Shown one piece after another: positions 11,380 through 24,231 of a stretch of 64,000 nt of DNA. The notes below the pieces were generated by a model. The model ran no database searches. It was given only the letters and a program-made list of their open reading frames with translations, and was not told where the DNA came from. A program made the position numbers and the translations under genes. How positions within the stretch are numbered: position 1 is the first letter of the stretch; each line of letters begins with the position of its first letter. This stretch comes from Rhyzopertha dominica (Eukaryota > Arthropoda > Insecta > Coleoptera > Bostrichidae), in assembly GCA_025024175.1 (NCBI GenBank), contig QCXZ01000138.1, forward strand, positions 49,447,092 to 49,511,091. Reading direction: 5' to 3'.

Positions 11380-13560
11380 AAATAAAAGATTCGTTTGAAC
11401 AAAATGTTTTTACATCAACAACTGATGCCTTGAATAGACAGTATCAAGCTCATCCCAGTTATGGATTGGCTGATAGAATTCTAGAATCCCTGAATCAACA
11501 TCGGAAGAAAAAATGTAGTGCAGAGCATGAACTTCACCCACACCAGTCGCAGCATTGGAACCTGTTGAAAAAATTAGAACCAACCGCTAAAGAAACACAA
11601 TTTCGTCCAATGTTTTAGCTTCTCTACTTGTTAATATCTCTAATTCTGTTCAAATATCTACGGAGCATTTGAAAAAGGTGAAGGGAAAACTTCGTCAGTT
11701 AAAAAAAACACAATTATCTTCATTGGAAGAACTTCGGTAAGCTATTTGAGCTCTGAAAGCTCGCAAAGCTGCTGGTTTTAATGGAATCTACCCAGTAATT
11801 CTTAAAAGACTTGAGGACGAATGATTTAATATGGTTGTTATTGTTCTATGATAATATTTTAGATACATGTACTCTTCCAAGTTTGTTTCAGAAAACAAAG
11901 GTGTTTGTTGTCTTAAAGCCTGGGAAACCTCCAAATGAAGCAAGAAGTTACCGACCCATTGCCCTCCTGAGTGTCTGCTACAAGTTACTAGAGAATTTAC
12001 TCTACCAGGGAATAGGCAATAGGACCTATTGTTGAAGACTCACTTCCGAAGGAACAAGCAGGTTTTAGGAAGAAGAGAAGTTGCTGTGACCAAGTCTTGG
12101 CGCTAATAACATATCCTTAAACTGGTTTCCAGAAACGATTGAATACTGGAGTAGTGTTCATAGACTTATCGGCGGTCTATGATAATACTTTGGGGAAAGA
12201 TGGATTGATCCGTAATCTATTTAATACTCTGAAATGTGGAAAGACTGTGAAGCTTATCGAACGGATGCTGTCCCAACGTCAATTCAGAGTGTTTCTAGGA
12301 GAGAAAAGTAGCAAATTCAGGATTTTGAATAATGGCCTTCGATAAGTATCAATTCTGTCGCCTACTCTTTTCAACCTTTGTAAAGTAGACTTTTCTGTAC
12401 TTGAACAAAACCTTTCAATGGCATCCGAATTATGAATTGCTATTTCAAAGCTTGGCGCTTATGCCCTAATCCATTGAGACAGAAGTAACTTCTTTTCATC
12501 TGAACAATCATCAAAAGACAAAACGTCTTCAAGGTATGTCAAATAGCATAATTATCAAACATAACTCTTGCCTTGGAGTGACTCTAGATACGTCTCTAAC
12601 GTACAAGAAACATCTAGAAAACATCAGTAAAAATTACCGACTAGAAATAACAGCCTACTTAAGCTTGCTGGTACAAGTTGGGGTGCAAATGTAAATGTAC
12701 TCCGTACTTCTGCAACTGCCTTGCTTTATAGCACTGCTGAGTACTGCTGTCCTGTTTGGAAAAACAGTCAGCACACAGGAAAAATTTACACTCAGTTAAA
12801 TACTGCAATGCGACTAATCACTGGAACAATTAAGTCAACTCCATTACCTTGGCTTCCGATTCTTTCAAACATTGCTCCTCCGGAGATTCGCAGACAGTTT
12901 GCTGCATATAAAGCTTGGCAAAAATATCAATCAGCTCCTAATGAGTTTCTGATTTCCCGAGATCTGCAAGAGCTACCTACAACTCGGCTAACTTCTAGAA
13001 AACCTCTGTGGACAGAAGATTTCCTTCGTGCTCCTTATACCATTGAAGATGGATGGTGTTCTGTTTGACAACTATTCAATCAGCAGCATATAGACGATCC
13101 TACGGAAGAGGTAGCAGGAACTGACCTCCCAAGAAGGTGTTGGGTCACTCTAAATCGTCTTCGTACTGGTCATGGGAAATGCAACTTTTCTCTTAATAAA
13201 CAGGAATGTGGAGATCCCCTCCAAACAATCAACAGATGCCCCTGTACAGCATGGCCTGGTGGTTTTGAGTCTATCCATCGTGTCGATGAAGGGAGTTTTT
13301 CTTCAAAACTCTATCCTGAATAGGTACATACACGTGTGTATATATTCTGGATAGAACGCAAATGCGAGATCTCTTATCATTGAATGAGAAGATTTTTTTC
13401 TTTTAACGCTTTTATAAAAGTCGACCATAGTCGCATGAAATTACCAGTACTGTGTAATGTATTAATGATTTTCATAATAATGTATACATATATATCAACA
13501 ACTTTCAATGGTAACCTTCAAATCGCTCTTTTAAGTTTGCTTCTAACAGCAAAACATCGT
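11380..13560 (+). pseudogene. Jockey-like LINE relic (reverse transcriptase)
   Basis: Several frames spell a decayed jockey-type second ORF in order. A linker before the polymerase (WNLLKKL) is near 11550. The fingers motif, with KPGKPPNEARSYRPIALLS, is near 11920-11980. A palm A box degenerated to VVFIDLSAVYDN is near 12150. The C-terminal part around YSTAEYCCPVW and TSRKPLWTEDF is at 12720-13030. The YADD box is missing, because sequence between about 12345 and 12540 is rearranged. Frameshifts and stops make it inactive. Its 3' end lies about 130 bp from the stop codon of the receptor gene on the opposite strand. The same family supplied the fragment at 5317-5775. Confidence 0.75.
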
Positions 13561-13690
13561 AAGTGGGTGCTAAATAAAACTGCAAACAAATAATTAACAC
13601 GTTATATTAACCGAGAATCAATAATAATTACGGTGATCGATTTATGTCTTAATATGTGAAATTGACGCATCGGGTCGACCAAACTTAATA

Positions 13691-16600
13691 TTAATCCGGC
13701 AAGAATTGCTGCCTCGCAACAATCGATGTTTCCATATCGATAGGTTTCGTGTCATCGTAAAGGGCAGGCGCCTCACACAAAATAGCGAAAGTCCCCACTA
13801 TGGAAGCTATAATGAAGATCCAGAGGAACAGCCGGTCCAGTACCATGGCAACAAAACCCCAATCTTGATCTTCCTGAAAGTAAAACAGACTATATTTTAG
13901 GTGCAGTTCATTTTAATTAACTCATCAAGGCGTGGAAGCTGAATGTTATCAAATTCTCTTCAAAAATTTACGTCAAAAAGATCAAGAGTTATGATTCAGG
14001 TTGTACACAATTTACTATCAAACTTTTATAGCTTTGGAAGGTAATCATCTATCCACTAAGTATTCCCTATTCTTGAAAATGGGTCCTATTGATATGTTAA
14101 TTTACAAGCATATGCTTGAAAAATCAAAGAAATTCTCCCTTACCGCATTAAACTGGTCCTGCCTCTGAATGTGATGCTGTATAAACATGACGTTGTGTAT
14201 TGCCTTTTCCAGTTCAAAGGGATACTTCTTCCTGTGCCCCGAATCGCTCTCGTCCAGCCCAGAGAAAACGGATGGGAGACCATTGTAGCCCAGTCTACTG
14301 CTTAGGGTACCAGCAAAACCCCTCAGACTAAAACCAAAACAAAAAATACAAGTGAATAACTAACATGTGTTGGTTTTCCCGTCACTTTGATACCTCTTAC
14401 CAAAGGGATTAATCTCATACATGTCATTTTCAATAAATAATTTAGAGTGGTCAGTATTTAGCTTCAGTTTCTTGTATGTGACCTTCGAAATTTGATTGGT
14501 GAACGTCAAAAATCTGTTTCTTAATGTGGTTCTGTAAATATTTATGAACTTGTAAAATGGGACTAATTTTCTACAAGCAGAGGCAGAAATGACCAATAAA
14601 CAGCAATTTACGTAAGTATACACTGTGGAGTTCTACTCCCTTTTTATGACAACAGTTAAAATTGAATTGTGGTTTTTAAAGCTCCATCTCCACATTGTTA
14701 AAACGACATAAAATGGACATTTAAAACCGAAACAAAATTTTATATTCGTTTATTTATTTTCTGTAACTGCAGAGATAAAACTGTTTGTTTGGATTTATAA
14801 AATCAATATGATTGACTTACATTTCTTTAGGCCCAACAAATTTATCTTCAAACAAATAAATTTTATTTGTAAGAAGAATATCAGTTTGTTTGTAACTATA
14901 TTACCATGCATTTACTTGAGATCGAACAGAACTTGCGAGTTCAAGTAACCTAATAATTATTTGAGCGAATAAAATATTATTTTTCACGGTCAAACAATTT
15001 ATTCCAATGAGTTAAAATTTCAAATATTTAAATTAAATGCTTTGAAGAATTATATCAACAAAAGTAAATGCTTGTTTCTAATAAATATAGCTTTTGTTAA
15101 ATCAGTGTTTCTTTTTGTTATTCAACTATTTAAATGTTCAACTCAAACACACCTGTTGCTACAGCAAACAACATGTATTTAAACAGAATAAATGATGCTT
15201 AAATGCAACAATCTGTTTTTGGATACAAAGAAATGCCACTAGCAAAGTGGAAGTTTGGGGTTCCGCTTCTTTAGCCATGGTTGGACACTGGACAGAATGT
15301 ATCAAGGTAAATCGGGAAAAGCCGCCGTTATTTGTTTCTTATTATTGTCAGTTTGTTTCTTAAAATTGTGAAAGGAAGATGGCCACAGATTTTAAAAGTA
15401 AGTATGAAGCCCAAATAAAGTATTTGCTTAATATGATGTAAAAAATAGGGCATTCAAACAAGCACATGATCGTTAACGCAAGCTCTGTTACAAAATGGCC
15501 ATCTATGATTCGTAAGGATGTTAATTACGGCGTTGTTTCTCTACATCTATGAAGTAGGCATGTTAGTAAAGTCTGCTCAATGAAGTGCCCTATTTGTACC
15601 AAACTACTATTACAAGTAATCCGTTATTTATTCAGTATATTTGTAATACTAAAATGAAACACATTTATCACTCTGTAGAAACCAGTAGATGTGTGATTGT
15701 CCTTGAAATTAAAATAAATATCATACTTTCCGTCTGCATTATATTCGTACATATAAGTAGCAAAATTTACCTTGTTAATGGACTTGTCTAGGTTAGACTG
15801 ATTTAAATCAGATGTTTTTTAATAAACCAATTACAGGGTTTCGGAAATGAATGGAGTGACATATTGCATTTTTAATTACAAGGAACAACTTTTATACGCT
15901 CTATAAAAAAAAATAGGAAGCCACAGGAATACACTTGCATAAAATACATAGACATATCGAAGTGGGTTAATCAAAGTTTATTTCTTTAACTTAAAAACAA
16001 TGTATTCATATGTTTAAAGGGCTTGTTTGAATGCAATATTTATACAATCTAATTAAAAAATATATATTTCATTAGAATTCACATGCAGTTTGCAGAGATA
16101 ATGAATTGAGCATATGAATTATTTCAATCAAACAATTGTTTGATTCCAGGAAATAGCTGTTTCATGGGACTAAATCAGTGATATCTTTACTGCAAAGAAA
16201 TATGTATGCAGAGAATCATTTACCTCTTCTCTGATTCCAAACAAATATTTGTTTCAGTCAAATTTAATCATATGTTTATTTCAAACATCTTCATGGTTTA
16301 GTGAAACAAATACTTTGTTCTACAAAGAAAATGATTATTCTTGATTCAATAGTTTCAAAAGTTAATCTAAAGCTTTGTATATATTATATTAAATAAATGT
16401 TATTTTAGCCGCTTTAAGAATTTTGAGGGTTTGAAACAAACAAATCATTTACTTCGCCATATACAAACAAATAATTTGTTTGCCGTAAATATATTTTTTT
16501 CTTCCAAACAAATTGTTCTCTCTGTGTGGACATCATTTATGTACCTGTTAAAAATAAAGGTATTGTAACTATTATTAAACATACCGATTTGTCGTCGAAC

Positions 16601-19600
16601 TGGGATGCAATCCGTTACATCCGCTTCTCCTATTCCTGGACGAGCTGGAAGAAGTAGTGGATGATGAGGCCGTAGAGGGACATGCCTCCAAATCCCTCCT
16701 TCTGCTGATTTGCATTTTATTAGCGACGAGTTCAGTGAGCAAGTCTTTCGGCACCCTCATCAGTAGCAGCTTCGGCACGCTTTTGATAAAAAACTTTCGC
16801 ACCCAAGGAGCCATCTTGTGGGTGCTGGGCTTTCTGTAGTGGACGTTCAGGATTATGATCGTGATGACGACGGAGAGTCCAACCAAGACCATCGTAAACA
16901 GGATGTATTTTCCAAGCAGTGGAAGCGCTAAAGACGTAGATGGTATTATCTCGCTGATGAGCAGGAAGAACATTGTTTGAGACAGGAGTATGTTGATGCA
17001 TAGGGCTATTTTTTCGCCAGAATCCGCTGGAAGGTAGAACACAAGGACTGAAAGGTACGAGATTCCCACGCAGGGCACTATGAGATTGACGGTGTAGAAG
17101 AGGGTTTTGCGACGTAGAGTTATGTTGAAGAATATATCTGAAAAGAAGGTATTAACAACATCGTTTTATCACTTCCTTGGTGCAATTTTTTTGTTTAGAT
17201 AATTATGAAGACGATGTAAAGAGGCAGTTGCAGACAAGCAGTCTTTGGAATAAGCGTATTAATCTAAAATAACTTTTGACTTTATTAACCACAAAATCAA
17301 TATCACTCATAGAAATAGAACTTCATAGCATGTGGATTATGTATCTGTTAAGCAAAATCCATGATATTTCTATTAAATTATTATTATTATTGTTAATAAC
17401 TACAGTGGCTTTCATGAAAGTGCTATTAGTTTGGTGCACAACTTCTTGTCTACTTTTGGTTCATGTTTGTACCATATGTCTGTCACTACACCAAGGTTCT
17501 TAGAAATTTCATAGTGAATGTATCTACAAATTTGATCATGACGTTGTATATATTCTCGGTTTACTAGTATACTACCGCCTGAAATTATGCGATCTATTGT
17601 TTCCTTCTCCTGCTTACATAGTCTATTATTATTGTTATTAAATAAGTGTGTTCGACTTCCAATAAGATAGTTTGAACAACACTAATTTTTATTGTATTGG
17701 ATGAAAGTTAGATATTTCACAAAGTATTATGAAAAAGTACAAATACAAGTTTTTGACACATCAGTACAAATGTTCTACATACTGTCTTTGTGTTCACTTT
17801 TATATAGCAATTGAGTCTTATTGAATTCTGGATTGACAATGCCTCTCCGAAGGTTTGCAAATAGCATATCCCTAGAGACAAACTGTGTACTTCTGGTTCA
17901 TAATTATCTAAATACAGTCACTCTAAATGTACATATTTCTATGTTAATAAATTTTTAAGTACAATCAAAAAGTCATTGGTGTAATTTAATAAACTTTAAC
18001 ATATTTACCTGGATATGGCTCAACACAGCATGGATAATACCTCTCGTGTCTTTCTGCTGGTACTTTCAAAATATCCCATTCTACACTAGGATAGTATTCC
18101 GTTAAGTCTATGCCCACGTCAACTTTGTCTTCTCCAGTCTTTTGGCTGATGTGTTTCAAATCGATCTGAAAAGATATTGGTGTTATGGAACGATTTATTA
18201 TTCACAATTTGTTTTTTTCTTATCATTTTACGTCTCATAAAACGAATACAAGATGAATTCGTCAAATTCCTTATTCAAATGATGAGTTGTCTCAGAAATG
18301 CACATTTTGGTGGAGGAGCTATATATAGCGCATTAAAAATATCAAAAACTATTTTTTTCCAAATTTATAATTGTACTGGTCAAAAGCTTTTTTGACACCA
18401 ATATGAGGTTTGTGTAGTGGAATGCAAAAATCCGGGTTGCTCTCCTTGCCTTCTCTGTGTTATCTATCTATATCTATTGATATTGCTGCATAATGAAACT
18501 GAATATGTAATAGACGAGACAGAATGATGAAGCCAAATAACAGGAAAATATGAAAAATAGCTAATACTATTTTAATCAGCTCACAAATAAAACGTTGGTA
18601 TGCTAATCTTCCTTAGTTAATTACCATTCGATGTATACGAAATTCCTGAAGGTTTTTAAGCTATACGTTGACGTTTGTGAAAAAAACAAGCAGCAGCAGC
18701 AACAATACCAAAGGTTGCCTCCGCAAGTTCCCTTTAAGCAATTATAACCAACCTGATTGCCGTCGTACGTCCAAGATCCAAACTTCATGAAACAGGTCTG
18801 TTGATCGAACGGAAAGTACCGGACGTCAATTTCGCAAGATGACTTGAATATTGCCGGTGGTGTCCAATGTACTTTGCCAGTGTGCTTGAGTACGGCTTTG
18901 GTCATTGTAGTCACCACGTATTCTCCGTCGGCACTGGCAACAAAAACAGTAATTAAGGAATCAAACAAGCTCCTCTTTAAGTGCTTGAAGAGGTGGAATT
19001 CTTTTCTCAGCAGCAATCAATCTGAAAAGGCGAAACGAACTGACATTTTTAAGGCTGCTTACTTTTCCAAAAGCATATAAACTTGGCTTCGACGAATCAA
19101 CAACAAAAATATTGGTTTTGTAAAAACAAAATGTTCCAGTTATTTTCTAGTTATCTTCAACAAGTAAAAAAAAGATGTTAAACCGAATTTAAAAAAAGTG
19201 TGAGCCAATAAGGATTCTTCAAAATACATAGATACACTTAGCATTAATCTGGTGTTAACTCACTTGTTATACAAGACGATATCAGGCAACCAAATATGTT
19301 CTGAGGGTACATAAAGCTCTGTTACTCCACCATATTCATCCGGATCCCATATAAACTTGTGATCTTGCCATTCCTACAATTTCTTCACGTTCAAAATTAC
19401 AATTCAAAATCACGGAAGGGACTTACATGCTCTAGCCACACGTTCGTTGTTAGAATTTGATCCTTCAAGTTCTGAAACGAGAAGAAACTGCGTTAAAATA
19501 CAGGGTGTTCCATTAGTGCATATTTCTTCTGTATCTCAGAAAGTATTAAAGCTACGAAAAAAAGTGAATTGGTTTCAAATTATCTACAACATAAAATTCG

Positions 19601-22600
19601 CACAGAGTGGTCCATAATAGCGCTGTAAGCACTAGCTTTCTTATTTTTTTAAATATTATTTCATTTTTGGATTCTGCGTTGAATTTTAATGTAACTTTGT
19701 TTGTTTACCATAGCTAGACATTATCGTTTTTTAAATAATAACACTTTTCTAAAAAATTTGACGTTTGTAGAGGTTCACAAAAATAAAGATATTTTGTTTG
19801 ATAAAAAATTTGGTAAATGTAATTTTAACTAATTAAATATTAATGTCTACTTTATAACTGGAATTTTTGAGAGCACGTAGTGGGGCCTTTTTTTGATGAA
19901 CTACTAAATGGAAGGCCATATCACAATTTTTTTGGAAACCATCTCTATAATTTACTAGAAGACCTTTATGTGGCACTACATCACGAAATGTGGAAACAGC
20001 AGGATGGTGCAACTCCCCACTACGTTGCTAACGCAAGAGAAAATCTGAACACACATTTCCCTACAGTTTTAGCAACAGAATTTTATTACGCATTTACTTG
20101 TGAAATAAGAAATGGGGTGTTTTATTAAAAATAAAGAAGTTATTGTCATTTAAAAATTGAATTTTTTAACCTCAATTAGTAAACACAATAAAAACTAGAG
20201 TCCAGCTATAAATCAGACATTCATATTTAATAATAATAATAACCTTTTTTTTTAGCTAACTGCGCTATTTGTACACCTATTAATCTTAAGAACTATGGAA
20301 TTCTTGATTACACAAATTATCATATATACATAACTATATGAATATAATAAAAACCAATAATAATTAGAAAAAACCATTTTAACTAACATTGCACTTTCCA
20401 GTGGAAGAACAAATAATAATAATAACAATACATCATTAGATACCTGGTTTACTGTCTCTCATATTATTATCTTTTAGTTGTATCTTAAACCCTAACAGAC
20501 TCATTTTTTTTCAATTGATTTATTAATGTTGTTGTATGCTAATATACCTTTGTGAAATATTGAGTTTCTGCCTGCTTCATTATGTACGGAACACAGAGAG
20601 AAATTGTTTTTTCCTCTTGTGTTATATTGATAATTATCGTGAAATTTAATAATGCATTGATTTATGTAATCTGGTTGTAAACCTAGTTGAATTTTGTGAA
20701 TGAATATCATTGTTCTATATTCTAAAAAATCTTTCACAAATAACCAGCCAAGAGCACTGAGCATTAGTGTTATCTTTGTGTATTTATCACCCTTTGGAAT
20801 CGTCCGCATTGCACTATTTTGCAATACTTGCAGTCTCTGATTTTTTTTAGATACCAAGTACAAGATGGTAGCAAATTTTTTTGCAAATATGTTCTGCGTG
20901 TTCATTAAATTTAAGATTACTGTCAATGACAACTCCTAAATACTTAATACTAGTTACTACTTTAATTGCATTATTGCCAATATTACTTTTAAATTATTTT
21001 CATTGAATTGCCTATATTCTTTTTTTCCTGCAAGGAACATTGCTTTACATTTATCTGCATTTAACTTTAAATTGTTGTATGTTAACCATTCAAAGACGGT
21101 TTACAGTTCAGCATTTAGGGTTTTTACGACCTGTTCACTGTCGTTCCCATATCAAAGTATCATCCGCAAAGAGGTGATATTTGCACCNCTTTACTGTCGG
21201 TCCTATATACGAGGCAAGTTTTTTAAGTAAGTACCGTTTTGCGATTCCGTCGCCGCAGCGCTACGGTCGGCTATATGGTTACCTACATCTCTTGTCTACG
21301 CACTGACGCCATTACATTTTGATTCTTCATTGTATACGTTATTTACTGAGTGTTTAAGATGCCTCCGACAATCGTGAGTCCCGCCGATTGTGAAGTACGG
21401 GCTGTTATACGATTTCTTAGTGCTAAAGGCGTAAAACCGATCGATATTCATCGTGAGATCTGTGAAGTTTACGGACAAAACATTATGAGTGATGGAATGG
21501 TAAGGAAATGGGTGAGAGCATTTAAAGATGGCCGCACAAATGTGCATGATGAAGAACGGAGTGGGCGTCCTTCGGTCGTTAATGAAGATTTGGTGCAGAA
21601 AGTGAACGAAAAGGTGAGAGAAAACAGACGCTTTACAATTTCATCATTGTGCGACTGCTTTCCTCAATATTCTCGTAGTGTTTTGTATCGCATTGTGACC
21701 AAGAACTTGAATTACCGGAAATTGTGTTCACGTTGGGTTCCGAAAATGACGGATTTGCTCAAAACCCAACGTTTAGGCAGTGCATTGACTTTCCTTGAGC
21801 GGTACCACAATGAAGGTGAATATTTTTAGACCAAATTGTTACTGGTGACGAAACATGGGTGGCCTACGTCACACCAGAATCGAAACAACAATCCATGGAA
21901 TAGCGACATTCATCATCACCCAAAAAGTGAAGTTTAAGTAAACAATTTCTGCCCGGAAAATCATGTGCACGATTTTTTGGGACAGAAAAGGAGTATTGCT
22001 AGTGGAGTTTCTGCCTCGTAATGAGACAATCAATGCAGCGTTTTATTGTAAGACATTGAACAATCTGCGTCGTGCAATCCAGAACAAAAGACGTGGCAAG
22101 TTGAGTAAGGGTATCGTTTTGCTGCAAGACAATGCCCGTCCACATGTGGCTAATCGGACCAAAAATCTCATCAAATCTTTTAAATGGGAAACTCTAGATC
22201 ATCCTCCATACAGCCCTGATCTGGCGCCCAGAGACTACCATTTGTTCCTGCACTTGAAGAAACACCTGGGTGGTCAGCGTCTTCAAGACGATAACGAAGT
22301 CAAAACATTTGTGATACAGTGGTTAACAAGTCAGGCGGCAGAATTTTATGAGGAGGGTATTCAAAAACTGGGGCCACGTTATGACAAGTGCCTCAATATT
22401 CACGGAAGTTATGTAGAAAAGTAGATTAAGGTACAGGCTTTCATGTAAGATAAAATTATTGCGATATCTTTGCACGTCTTTTTTTAATTCCAAAACGGTA
22501 CTTACTTAAAAAACATGCCTCGTAATTAACGTATATTGCAAATAATAAGGGTCACAGCGTACTACCCTTTGGCACTCCCACCGAGACCTCGCGGCTCTTG

Positions 22601-23455
22601 GAAAGTATCTGGCCACACTTCACTTTTTGATTTATTTTTTTAAATAGTTTTGTATCCATTTAAGGGCTAATCCTTCAATTCCAAGTGATTCTAACTTCTG
22701 TAGCAATATTCCTCTATCTATAGTTTCAAGAGCTCTTTTGAAGTCGGGAAAAACTGCTCCAATGACTTTACCCGTACCTATAATGTCCTCCAATCATTTA
22801 ATACAAATTGCAATGCAATTATACTTCTCCCGGAACCCTGATTTAATTAGTTAAAATTACATTTGCCAAATTTTTATGCAAAAAAATATCTTTATGTCTT
22901 TGAACCTCTACAAACGTCAAATTTTTTAAAAAAGTGTTGATATTTCAAAAAAGCAATAATCTACAGGGTGTTATATTTAAAATAAGAAAGTTAGTGCCTA
23001 AAGCGCTATTATGGACCATCCTGTAACGTAATTTTCACAGTTAACCATATAACATGTTCTTCTTTATATAAAAAACGTTGTGCCTAACATGGTTTCATAA
23101 GCAATTTAAAATTCCATGTACAATGTCTTAGTAAGTATATATATTAGGAAACAATTTATTTTATTTAAGTGTTGAAAGAGTATTAGTTGACGCAAGACAA
23201 ACTCATACTCAAAGAAGGCGTGTCCTCCCATCCACAACATAAACACAACCCCCACGTCCCGATTAATTTCCTCACCAGTTCGATGAGCTGGGATAATCTC
23301 AAGCCGAGTTTCACCAGCACAGTATCCGTGTTGTTGCTGACGGGCCTTATCAGCCGGTTGTAATTGCTGAGGAGATCATCGTACAATCTCTTCGCGTCCG
23401 GGTTGCCGAAGACCTCCGGCGCGATAAGGAACACCCACACCAGGTACAACAACAT
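13691..23455 (-). CDS. nAChRalpha4: Nicotinic acetylcholine receptor alpha4-type subunit
   Basis: Acetylcholine-gated cation channel subunit of the neuronal membrane. Eight exons with consensus splice sites join in phase: 23276-23455, 19427-19471, 19264-19373, 18753-18933, 18009-18165, 16585-17137, 14144-14327, 13691-13873; 1593 nt, 530 residues, complete. Residues 1-17 form a signal peptide. The Cys-loop is C145-C159, loop B is WTYDGN (166-171), and the vicinal pair C218-C219 in loop C makes it an alpha subunit. M1-M3 follow from about 238, M4 is about 477-500, and the long M3-M4 loop contains CNGLH and TTNR as I remember from Drosophila alpha4. The 45- and 110-nt exons match the usual insect receptor layout. 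Residue 273, at M2 position 6', is Asn where family members I know have Ser. Intron 1 (3.8 kb) is mostly transposons. Assignment to alpha4 rather than another insect alpha rests on memory of the family. Confidence 0.93.
14328..16584. other. Intron 6 of the receptor gene, rich in AAACAAA palindromes
   Basis: No exon is visible. The stretch repeatedly contains AAACAAA/TTTGTTT arranged as inverted pairs: a perfect 20-bp palindrome at 16126-16145, a 16-bp one at 16239-16254, and a 9+1+9 pair at 16471-16489. Looser examples lie near 14855-14871, 15338-15360 and 16300-16320. Confidence 0.5.
21210..22522 (+). mobile_element. Mariner transposon, 1313 bp, with 32-bp inverted repeats
   Basis: The ends CGAGGCAAG...CATGCCTCG form 32-bp terminal inverted repeats (21210-21241 and 22491-22522) with one mismatch, flanked by TA duplications at 21208-21209 and 22523-22524. 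The length is typical of mariner. It sits inside the reverse transcriptase of a LINE, which reads on across it on the other strand. Confidence 0.9.
21350..22424 (+). pseudogene. Mariner transposase with a few disabling lesions
   Basis: The frame starting at 21350 (159 codons) covers both N-terminal helix-turn-helix domains, with [21 protein letters not shown] between them. A 1-nt deletion near 21830 shifts frame just before the first catalytic block (VTGDETW near 21843). A TAG near 21900 and a TAA near 21937 follow. From 21963 the frame is open to the end, with [11 protein letters not shown] and [13 protein letters not shown]. The two aspartates are 34 residues apart, the mariner D34D signature. 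It ends in GSYVEK at 22424. Few lesions suggest a fairly recent insertion. Confidence 0.88.
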
Positions 23456-24230
23456 CGCGTGAAAATTCGATCACAGGAAGTCCCGTAAAAACCCCATCGG
23501 NTATTAGGGAGACNGGGGTCAGGAACAGCGGGATGGTTGCATGGCGAACCTCTGGAGCAAGGGGATGATTACGAGAATGGAGGATGCTGCGGGATCGATA
23601 CGTCACGCGCAGGACTGCAGATGAGAAGGAAATGTTGTCATAGATGTTGAAGTTTTGGGGGTGTGGTTTTAAGAATTTAATGGAACGTAATATAGTTGAA
23701 CCAAGTGCATCGGTTAAATTCCTATAACAGTTAACGACCACCTGACTCGTTCCTAATTTATTCTAATTTGATATGCGTAAATAACATTTGACGAATATTG
23801 AGGCGCGAAAAGCGGCGTGCAGGTGTTAAGTAATTACTTATAGAATACTAACAGATTGCTTATCTCGAAGTGCTAATAATCCAAGCATCGGTATTTCTCA
23901 TACATATTCGGATAATTTAATTGGTGGTTAGGACGACATTAACAGAACATCAAACTCTATCAGGCACGTGTTTGACAGGTTATGAGATTTCACAGGTTTA
24001 TCTTTAATGAAGGTCGAATATTGATGAAGAATGTTGAATTAAACAACTTTACGAGGATTACGGTTAAGATCACCTTAAGTAGATTATTGAGTGCAAATTT
24101 TAACATAGTATTTATATACAATGATATTAATAGGGACTACAACACAATCTCAGTTGTCAAGGTTCATATGAGCCGCTTCCAATTTTTTGGAATACAAAAA
24201 ATAAATACGAATTGTCTACAAAAATGCTCC
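23456..24230. other. Region upstream of the receptor gene
   Basis: It holds the presumed promoter and 5' untranslated region of the minus-strand receptor gene. A broken 121-residue minus frame (23376-23741) overlaps exon 1 and shows no motif. No TATA box or initiator can be singled out with confidence. Confidence 0.35.
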
Positions 24231-24231
24231 A

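Larger units (their letters stand above)
20228..22840 (-). pseudogene. 5'-truncated LINE, interrupted by a mariner
   Basis: On the minus strand the higher part (22530-22840) reads a reverse transcriptase palm with a decayed VPKGSTL box. The lower part (20500-21200) continues with FADDTLIWE and a C-terminal domain ([19 protein letters not shown]). The two parts are separated exactly by the mariner at 21210-22522. The 3' end is marked by short (TTA)n repeats near 20228-20242. Stops and frameshifts make it dead. Confidence 0.7.
19603..23023. mobile_element. Tc1/mariner-type element with ~200-bp inverted repeats, split by a LINE
   Basis: The left arm (about 19603-19842) and right arm (about 22841-23023) are diverged inverted copies. 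Each starts with a CAGnnTGGTCCATAATAGCG-type end and carries TTTGACGTTTGTAGAGGTTC further in. The right end is followed by TA and the left preceded by CA, probably a decayed TA duplication. Inside the left part, 19880-20128 encodes a transposase piece with [19 protein letters not shown], typical of Tc3-like transposases around the second catalytic aspartate. The rest of the transposase is gone. The middle is occupied by a LINE (about 20228-22840). The element fills intron 1 of the receptor gene. Confidence 0.7.

Noticed and set aside
18600..19263. Possible second version of receptor exon 4, as known for Drosophila alpha4
   Set aside because: Only one copy of the exon is visible between its neighbours; the remaining intron sequence does not encode a similar segment.
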